From: Nocardioides sp. LHD-245
GTDB taxonomy: Bacteria > Actinomycetota > Actinomycetes > Propionibacteriales > Nocardioidaceae
Direction of reading: 5' to 3'
DNA: 64,000 nucleotides
NCBI RefSeq assembly: GCF_030929495.1
Contig: NZ_JAVFWN010000003.1
Coordinates: forward strand, 248,001-312,000
Part shown: one piece after another, positions 58,529 to 64,000 of the stretch
Numbering within the stretch: position 1 is the first letter of the stretch
Layout: each line of letters opens with the position of its first letter
The notes under the pieces: model-generated
What the model saw: only the letters and a program-made list of their open reading frames with translations
The model's database searches: none
What the model was told of the DNA's origin: nothing
Translations under genes and position numbers: made by a program

Positions 58529-61411
58529 TCAGAGGGCGCGTCGCCCGCTGCGCTGAGGAATGAGCACGACGGCGAGTCCGGCGAGGAGAAGCAGCGCGGC
58601 GGCGAGACCGTGCCACCACTCCAGTCCGGACCCGGTGGCGGGCAGGGCGCCGGCCTCCCCGGCGTCGGCGCTCTGCCCACCGGCTCCGGAGCCGTCCCCG
58701 CCGGCACCGCCCTGCGCACCACCGTTCTTGCCGCCGTTCTTGCCGCCGTCACCGGGGGCGCCGCCCGTGCCGGGCGCGGCGCCCCCGGGGGTCCCCGCGC
58801 CCGGATCGGTGGTGCCCGGGTTCGGCGTGCTCGGCGCGGTGATGGTGAGCAGGGCGGTCCCGGTCACGGTGTCACCCGGCGCGGCGGCGAACACCGCGCC
58901 GAACCGGCCGGAGGCGATCCGCTGTCGCAGGGGCAGGCCCGGGACGACGTACGACCCGGTCACGGTGAGCTCGCCCGCCTGGGTGGAGCCACAGGCGTTG
59001 GCGGTGCAGGCTCCGGGCTCGGAGACGGTGAAGGTCGTGTCGTCGGTGAGGTCGCCGACCGCGTTGTCGTAGGCATCGAAGCCGGCGGTCGTGAACGCTT
59101 GGGTCTCACCGGTCCGGATGGACGCGGTGCCGGGCGAGACGACGACCCGGTCGACCGGGCCGGGCACCACGGTGAGCTGCGCGGTCCCCGTCATGCCGTC
59201 GTGCGTGCCCGTGATCGGGTACGACCCCGCGACCGTGCTCGAGCAGCGGGACGTCTCGCACGAGGCGCCGGGCCCGGTTGTGAAGGTCGTCTCCTCGGTG
59301 ACGTCGCCGATCGCGTTGTCGTACTCGTCGTAGGCGGTCGCGGTCAGCTCGACCGCCGTGCCGGCCGGGACCCTTGCGGTGAACGGGTCCAGGGTGAGGT
59401 GGTCCGCCTCGGCGGGGATCACCGTCAAGAAGCCGAAGAACGGCCCCCCGGCCCCGGCCTCGACGCCGTTGACGGAGGCGATCCGGATGACATAGACGCC
59501 CGCCTTCGTCGACCCGCAGACCGTGCCCGTGCAGCTGGCGCCGTTGCTGGCCGCGAGCTCCATGCCGAACGGCAGGCCGCTCGGCTGTGCGAGGTTGCCG
59601 TACTGGTCCATCACGCCGGGGGTGAAGGTCTGCGTGCCGCCGGCCCGGATCAGGGCGTTGCCGGGAGCGATGCCGCTGATCGCCAGGGCGCCCGGGACCA
59701 CGACGAGGGTGCTGGTGGCGGTGAGCTCGCCGAATCTCCCGGTGACAGCGTGTCGGCCGGCGACGGTGGAGGTGCACGTGTCGGCGCTGCAGCCGAGGGA
59801 GTGCAGGCCGAACGGGGTGCGCCAGGTGCCGGCACCCTCGATCTCCAGGCTCGTCTCCGCGGTGACCGTGCCGAGCGGGCGCCCGTCGGCGTCGTAGGCG
59901 TAGACGGCGAAGGTGCCGGGCTCTCCCGCGGTGACACTGGGTGCGCTCGGCCGCAGCTCGATCCGGGCGATCTCCTCCGTCGGACGGACGTCGGCGTGCA
60001 CGTTCAGCCGGGCGGTCGCGCTGTGTCCGTCCGCGGTCGCGGTCACGGTGTAGGAACCCGGCGTCGCTGACCCGCAGGCGTTGGTGGTGCAGGTGCCGGG
60101 AGCCTCGATCGTGTACGTCGCGCTGTCGGTCACGGTCCGGTTGCCGAACGCGTCGACGTCCTCGGCCTGGAAGGTCTGGGTCACGCCGACGGTCGCGGCG
60201 GCGTCGGCCGGTGAGATCGCGAGTCCGGTCGCGGCCGCTGCGATCACCTCGACGCCGGTGCCGCCGGTGAGCTGGCCGACCGTCGCGGCGACGACGTAGC
60301 CACCCGCTCGCGTCATGGTGCAGGTACCTGCGGGGCACGGCTGCGGGTCCGAGAGATCCAGGGCGGTGAGGCTGTCGGCCTGCCAGATCTGGAAGGTGGC
60401 GCGGTCCGTGACGTCCACGTACTGGCCGCTGGCGCTCCGGCCCGCGACCTTCACCACGATCGGCTCACCCGCGACGACGGTGGACTCCTGGACGCTGACC
60501 TCGATCCTGGTGAGGGTGTCGTTCTCCTCGACGACGCTCAGGCTCGCGTCGGCGGTCCGGGACGGGTCGCTGCGCAGGGTCGCGGTGAGGGTGTAGGTGC
60601 CCGGCGTGCTCGCCGAGCAGCGGGCGCGGCCCGGACTGTCGTCGACGCAGTCGAGTCCGGCCTCGCCGGTGAAGTCGGTGTCGTCGGCGACGGTGCTGGC
60701 GTTGCCGTACTGGTCGAGGGCGTAGGCGGTGAAGAGCTGCTGGTCGTCGACGCCGAGTGTCGCGGTCGCGGGGGACAGCGAGATCCCGACGGCCGGACCC
60801 GGGCGGGCGACGAGGCCGGCGATGTTGGTGAAGGCGCCCCAGGTCACCTTGATCGCGAAGTAGCCGGCGACGGTGGTCGTGCAGGAGCCGGCGGTGCACG
60901 AACCGCGGCCGCCCACGAACTCGTAGCCGGCCTCCTCGGTCACGTCGACCAGGTGCGTCCCGCTGTCGTCGACCGTCCACACCGTCAGGGACGCGGCCTC
61001 GCCCACGGTGATCTCGTTGGTCCCGGGGTCGATCGTGATGCCCGTGGGCTCGGCGGCCGCGGGCGTCGCGGGCCCGTCCGTCGGCGCGGCCCGGTCGACG
61101 GACGGCGTCGTCGGGATGCCGGTGGGCTCGGACGGGGACGTGTCGTTGGGCTCGACCTTCTCGCCGGGCTCGCTCTCCTCGCTCTCCTCGGTCGGCGAGG
61201 GCGCGGGCGTGTCGGTGGGCGTCGGGTCGGGAGTCGGCTCCGGGGTCGGCTCCGGGGTCGGCTGTGGTTCGGGAGTGTCGGCCGTCGTGGCCGGGGTCGT
61301 GTCGTTCGGTGCGGCCGGGTCGTCGGCCACGGCGGGTGCTGTCCCAGTGAGCAGGAGCAGGGTGGCCGCGCCGAGGGCGACGACCACGGCCGGACGGCGG
61401 CGTGAACGCAT
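58529..61411 (-). CDS. Sortase-anchored (LPATG) wall protein with eight cysteine-paired Ig-like repeats
   Basis: A 960-residue surface protein. Start ATG 61411 (MRSRRRPAVVVALGAATLLLL; signal cleaved after PAVA). Residues 40-130 are Pro/Thr/Glu-rich (repeats of PEPTPEPTP), spanning the wall. Eight Ig-like repeats of about 90 residues follow; each has a cysteine pair, mostly Cx4C (CTAGSC, CPAGTC, CTTNAC, CSADTC, CTGTVC, CETSRC, CTANAC; the second repeat has CVDDSPGRARC), then [ST]xxG. Near the end, a Gly-rich linker leads to LPATG (923-927), a hydrophobic helix and RSGRRAL, the sortase signal. It probably stands out from the cell as a rigid adhesive stalk. No sortase gene is in the window. Confidence 0.88.
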   Translation of the reverse strand: MRSRRRPAVVVALGAATLLLLTGTAPAVADDPAAPNDTTPATTADTPEPQPTPEPTPEPTPDPTPTDTPAPSPTEESEESEPGEKVEPNDTSPSEPTGIPTTPSVDRAAPTDGPATPAAAEPTGITIDPGTNEITVGEAASLTVWTVDDSGTHLVDVTEEAGYEFVGGRGSCTAGSCTTTVAGYFAIKVTWGAFTNIAGLVARPGPAVGISLSPATATLGVDDQQLFTAYALDQYGNASTVADDTDFTGEAGLDCVDDSPGRARCSASTPGTYTLTATLRSDPSRTADASLSVVEENDTLTRIEVSVQESTVVAGEPIVVKVAGRSASGQYVDVTDRATFQIWQADSLTALDLSDPQPCPAGTCTMTRAGGYVVAATVGQLTGGTGVEVIAAAATGLAISPADAAATVGVTQTFQAEDVDAFGNRTVTDSATYTIEAPGTCTTNACGSATPGSYTVTATADGHSATARLNVHADVRPTEEIARIELRPSAPSVTAGEPGTFAVYAYDADGRPLGTVTAETSLEIEGAGTWRTPFGLHSLGCSADTCTSTVAGRHAVTGRFGELTATSTLVVVPGALAISGIAPGNALIRAGGTQTFTPGVMDQYGNLAQPSGLPFGMELAASNGASCTGTVCGSTKAGVYVIRIASVNGVEAGAGGPFFGFLTVIPAEADHLTLDPFTARVPAGTAVELTATAYDEYDNAIGDVTEETTFTTGPGASCETSRCSSTVAGSYPITGTHDGMTGTAQLTVVPGPVDRVVVSPGTASIRTGETQAFTTAGFDAYDNAVGDLTDDTTFTVSEPGACTANACGSTQAGELTVTGSYVVPGLPLRQRIASGRFGAVFAAAPGDTVTGTALLTITAPSTPNPGTTDPGAGTPGGAAPGTGGAPGDGGKNGGKNGGAQGGAGGDGSGAGGQSADAGEAGALPATGSGLEWWHGLAAALLLLAGLAVVLIPQRSGRRAL

Positions 61412-61534
61412 GGGGGAGGACTCCGATCCAGATGCCGCGGGCTGAGCGCGCTGCGGGCGACTCCACCGAACGCCCCCGCTCCGGTCCCGGCAACCCACCC
61501 CGGCGCGAAGTCGCCCCGAATATCACCCAAATGC

Positions 61535-61603
61535 CGGCGGCCGGCCATGGGCCCGGAGGGTCCGTGCGTCGGTCTCCGTATGCGACACGCTCGACCCGAA
61601 GTC
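61535..61603. repeat. 69-bp direct repeat, copy 1
   Basis: Identical to 61639-61707 except at one base (C61562 versus T61666), offset 104 bp. Both lie in the gap upstream of the wall-protein gene and are non-coding on either strand as far as I can see. They contain CCGGCCATGGGCCCGG and an imperfect hairpin (GTGTCG with CGACGCAC on the minus strand). Confidence 0.9.
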
Positions 61604-61638
61604 TGGTCGGCAGCGTGGCGCACGGCCGCGGAGCGGCA

Positions 61639-61707
61639 CGGCGGCCGGCCATGGGCCCGGAGGGTCTGTGCGTCGGTCTCCGTATGCGACACGCTCGACC
61701 CGAAGTC
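61639..61707. repeat. 69-bp direct repeat, copy 2
   Basis: Second copy of the repeat at 61535. It ends inside the stop codon of the LuxR gene (TCA on the plus strand at 61706-61708). The 35 bp between the copies are GC-rich with no other feature. The rest of the gap 61412-61534 is GC-rich leader sequence without a recognisable element. Confidence 0.9.
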
Positions 61708-64000
61708 AGAGCAGGTCGAGCTCGATGGCCCTCTCGATGACGGCCTTGCGCGAGCTCACCCCGAGCTTGCGGTAGATCCGCTGCAGATGCGTCTTCACGG
61801 TGTTCTCCGAGAGGTGCATCGCCGCCGCGAGCTCGCTCCGGCTCGAGTGTTGTGCCAGCGCCGCGAGCACGGCCCGCTCCTGTCGGGTCAGCGCGATGAC
61901 CGTGTGGGCCGCCACGAAGCAGGCCGGGACCGGCACGGCCAGGTGGTCCTGCACCGCCACGCTGCTGCGGCGTGCGGCGGTACGACGCAGCGCGGCGAGG
62001 TCCTCCGGGGGGAGGTACATGAGGTGCAGCCGTGCCCCGTCGGGGCCGACCTGGGCGAGCACCCGCTCCAGCAGCGCCGCCGCGGCCTCCTCCTGCCCGG
62101 TGCGCGCGGCGGCTGCGGCGCCGAGGACGAGCAGGGCGGCGAGCGAGCGTGCCGTGTGTCCGGGGCGGATCTCCCACTCCGGAAGCGCGGAGAGGGTGCC
62201 CACGGCGTCACCGGCCAGCAGGCCGGCCAGCGCGGAGGCGGGCGCCAGCTGGCCGGCGTACCTCGTCCGGGAGCGGAGTACCGCCGTCGCCCGCGCGTGG
62301 TTGCCGGCCGCGAGCCAGGCCACCCCGAGCGCGCCGCGGACGGCGGCCGCACCGACGCTGTCGCCCATCACCGGCGGCGCCGGGGTGCGGCGGAGCTGCT
62401 CCTCGACCCGGCGCGCCTCGGCAGCGGCGGTGCCGAGACCGACGTGCGCGTGCAGCAGGGTCCAGGTCAGCAGCGGCCAGAACTCCGTGGTGTCGCGGAA
62501 GGTCGTGCCGTCGAACGCGGTCGCGGCACCGGCGAAGTCGAAGTGGTCGAGCAGCAGGACGGCGTCCCCGATCCGGCCCAGGGCGTTGGCGTACGAGCGG
62601 TCCTCGCCGGGACGCCAGGCGTCCGCGGCGAGCAGGGACCGGGCCGAGCGGGCCTCGACGGTCCGTCCCTCGAAGGCGCCCAGCCCGACGGCGTACACCG
62701 CGGTGTGGTTGCGCACCACCGGGTCGGTCGCCATGGCGACCGCTCGGGAGGTGGTGTCGCGCGCGCCCTCCGTCGCGCCGGCCAGGAACTGGGAGTAGGC
62801 GAGGTGGCGCAGTGCCATCGGCCCCAGGAAGGCGACCCGCTCGCGGTCGCCGTCCGACATCCGGTCGTGGAAGACGAGGGCGTCCGCGGCGGCTCGGGCC
62901 GACTCCTCGACCCGGCCGAGGAGCCGCAGGCTGACCACCTTCGCGACGTACCCGAGGAGGTACTCGCCGGCTGTCGGGTTGGGGAAGCGCGGCCCGTCCC
63001 AGCGCGCGGAGATCCGGAAGTAGTCGGCGGCGGCGCCCCGCAGGGCCGGGTCGCGGAAGCAGGCGAGCCCGCGCCCGAAGGCCAGGGCGGGGAACTGCGC
63101 GAGCGCCCGGCTCGGGACGGAGGCGAGATGCCGGTCCACCAGGCTCGCGGAGTGGGCGTCCTGCGTGGTGACCACGACCGCCGCGTAGACCCGGGCCGCG
63201 ATGCTGAACAGGCCGGCGTCGACGGCCATCTCCAGCGCTGCCTCGTAGCTGCCGTGGCGGTGCAGCCAGGCTGCGCTGTGCTCGGCCGCCCGCCGCTGCT
63301 CGTCGGCGGGTCGCCGGCGGGCCTCGGCGAGCATCGCGTCCCGCAGCGACTCGACGTACTGGAAGACCTGGTGGCCGGGCGCGAACGGGATCCAGCGCCC
63401 GAATCCGTTCCACTCGAGGTCGTCGAGCATCTCCTTCACCTCGGCCGGTCCGGCGACGCCCGGGAGCGCGGCGGACAGCTCCAGGGCCAGCTCGGCGTCG
63501 AGGTACGGCGGCACGCTGGTCGCCAGCACGAAGGAGTACGCCGCACCGCGCTCGAGCTGGACCCGTAGGTCCTCGGCCACCAGCGCCTGCCAGGCGGGGT
63601 CGTGCTGGCCCGCGGTCGCCCGGGGCCGGTCCTGGGGACGGGCCAGCATCGCGGCGCGCAGCGCCAGGGAGTACCCGTGGGTCGCCGCGTGCAGGGCGGG
63701 GGCGGTGTCCGCTCTCGCCGGGTCGCCGAAGGCCGCCACCAGGTCCCGGGTCTCGTCGAGGGTGAAGGCGAGGTCGTGCTCGGTGAGCAGCTGCACCTCG
63801 CCCCGCAGGCTGCGGGCCGGGCCGGCCAGGCCGCCCGGGGCCCGGGTGGTGACGACCACCCGGAGCTGGGGGATCAGTCGGACCAACCGGAGCAGGTCCG
63901 CGTCCACCTGTGCCGCCGCGGCCCGGACCTTCTCGTAGGCGTCGACCACGAGCAGCGGACGCCTGCGGCCGGCGAGGCCGCGGGCGATCACCGCGGCGGG
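61706..64000 (-). CDS. Large LuxR-family (LAL/STAND-like) transcriptional regulator, 5'-truncated by window edge
   Basis: At least 764 residues, and the open frame runs off the right edge, so the N-terminus with Walker A is not seen. The visible part begins near the Walker B-like strand (RRPLLVVDAYEKV), continues through the STAND-type domain (VVVTTRAPGGLAG, LTEHDLAFTLDETRDLVAAFGDPA, WQALVAEDLRVQLE), then a long helical TPR-like array of about 450 residues. The C-terminus is a LuxR HTH: LTRQERAVLAALAQHSSRSEL, AAAMHLSENTVKTHLQRIYRKLGVSSR. It is oriented toward the wall-protein gene, on the same strand, but separated by the duplicated 69-bp repeat. Confidence 0.88.
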   Translation of the reverse strand, partial: PAAVIARGLAGRRRPLLVVDAYEKVRAAAAQVDADLLRLVRLIPQLRVVVTTRAPGGLAGPARSLRGEVQLLTEHDLAFTLDETRDLVAAFGDPARADTAPALHAATHGYSLALRAAMLARPQDRPRATAGQHDPAWQALVAEDLRVQLERGAAYSFVLATSVPPYLDAELALELSAALPGVAGPAEVKEMLDDLEWNGFGRWIPFAPGHQVFQYVESLRDAMLAEARRRPADEQRRAAEHSAAWLHRHGSYEAALEMAVDAGLFSIAARVYAAVVVTTQDAHSASLVDRHLASVPSRALAQFPALAFGRGLACFRDPALRGAAADYFRISARWDGPRFPNPTAGEYLLGYVAKVVSLRLLGRVEESARAAADALVFHDRMSDGDRERVAFLGPMALRHLAYSQFLAGATEGARDTTSRAVAMATDPVVRNHTAVYAVGLGAFEGRTVEARSARSLLAADAWRPGEDRSYANALGRIGDAVLLLDHFDFAGAATAFDGTTFRDTTEFWPLLTWTLLHAHVGLGTAAAEARRVEEQLRRTPAPPVMGDSVGAAAVRGALGVAWLAAGNHARATAVLRSRTRYAGQLAPASALAGLLAGDAVGTLSALPEWEIRPGHTARSLAALLVLGAAAAARTGQEEAAAALLERVLAQVGPDGARLHLMYLPPEDLAALRRTAARRSSVAVQDHLAVPVPACFVAAHTVIALTRQERAVLAALAQHSSRSELAAAMHLSENTVKTHLQRIYRKLGVSSRKAVIERAIELDLL

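Noticed and set aside
61412..61705. Possible riboswitch (c-di-AMP or c-di-GMP type) in the wall-protein leader
   Set aside because: I could not match the conserved bases of either class; only the 69-bp direct repeats are certain.
1..64000. CRISPR arrays, insertion sequences, prophage or secondary-metabolite clusters
   Set aside because: No spaced repeats, transposases, phage structural genes or multimodular synthases were found anywhere in the window.

Overview
The window is high-GC DNA from the chromosome of a Gram-positive actinobacterium. Codon third positions are almost all G or C and GTG starts are frequent. Several families present are typical of actinobacteria: HspR, DUF3151, the DUF222/13E12 HNH family, SigE-type sigma factors, class I lysyl-tRNA synthetase and sortase-anchored proteins. 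A Nocardioides-like member of the Propionibacteriales is my best guess, by inference and not by any search. Genes are densely packed with many 1 to 8 base overlaps. No tRNA, rRNA, CRISPR array, insertion sequence or prophage was seen.

Left part (1-15.5 kb): the end of the heat-shock repressor hspR, a 1980-residue secreted alpha-L-rhamnosidase-like enzyme on the minus strand behind a LacI-type operator, a DUF445/Abi-alpha membrane pair, an XRE-type regulator with a 14-bp perfect inverted repeat in front of it, a secreted Calx-beta protein, and clpB with a HAIR-like site that links it to hspR. Middle-left (15.5-30 kb): an aminotransferase, pyrE, a VOC protein, DedA, a SpoU methyltransferase, a SigE sigma factor with its membrane partner, fba-ilvA, a MazEF-like toxin-antitoxin pair, an MFS drug exporter, a DUF1016/YhcG nuclease gene interrupted by one amber codon, DUF3151, a small winged-helix protein, a 57-residue membrane protein, class I lysS and a lipid-kinase-like gene.

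Middle (30-47.7 kb): an ABC exporter of the MacB/FtsX type, a NarL-type two-component system, a one-chain acyl-CoA carboxyltransferase, a ketosteroid isomerase with all three catalytic residues and a KstR-like operator, and the purine genes purA, purD and purB. Scattered among the purine genes are a calcium-loop-bearing Ser/Thr kinase, two GNAT acetyltransferases, a HIT-like protein and a Uma2 nuclease.

Right part (47.7-64 kb): a six-gene branched-chain-type ABC importer operon with an embedded acyl-CoA synthetase (ATPase, ATPase, synthetase, permease, permease, binding lipoprotein). It is preceded by a TetR-like palindrome and a perfect CRP-type site and closed by a hairpin. Then come a secreted repeat protein, a MhuD-type heme-degrading monooxygenase, a DUF222/13E12 protein directly behind a perfect SOS box, an LPATG wall protein with eight cysteine-paired Ig-like repeats, a 69-bp direct repeat, and the C-terminal part of a large LuxR regulator that runs off the right edge.

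The most informative signals are regulatory: operators recognisable for HspR, LexA, KstR-, CRP-, TetR- and LacI-type regulators sit beside matching genes. Many genes also begin 6-8 bases after a TANNNT box with no Shine-Dalgarno sequence, which indicates leaderless transcripts. I did not find a clear-cut undescribed system. The best candidates for new biology are the importer/acyl-CoA synthetase operon with its unusual control region, the wall protein with its duplicated upstream region, and the XRE regulator with its palindrome.
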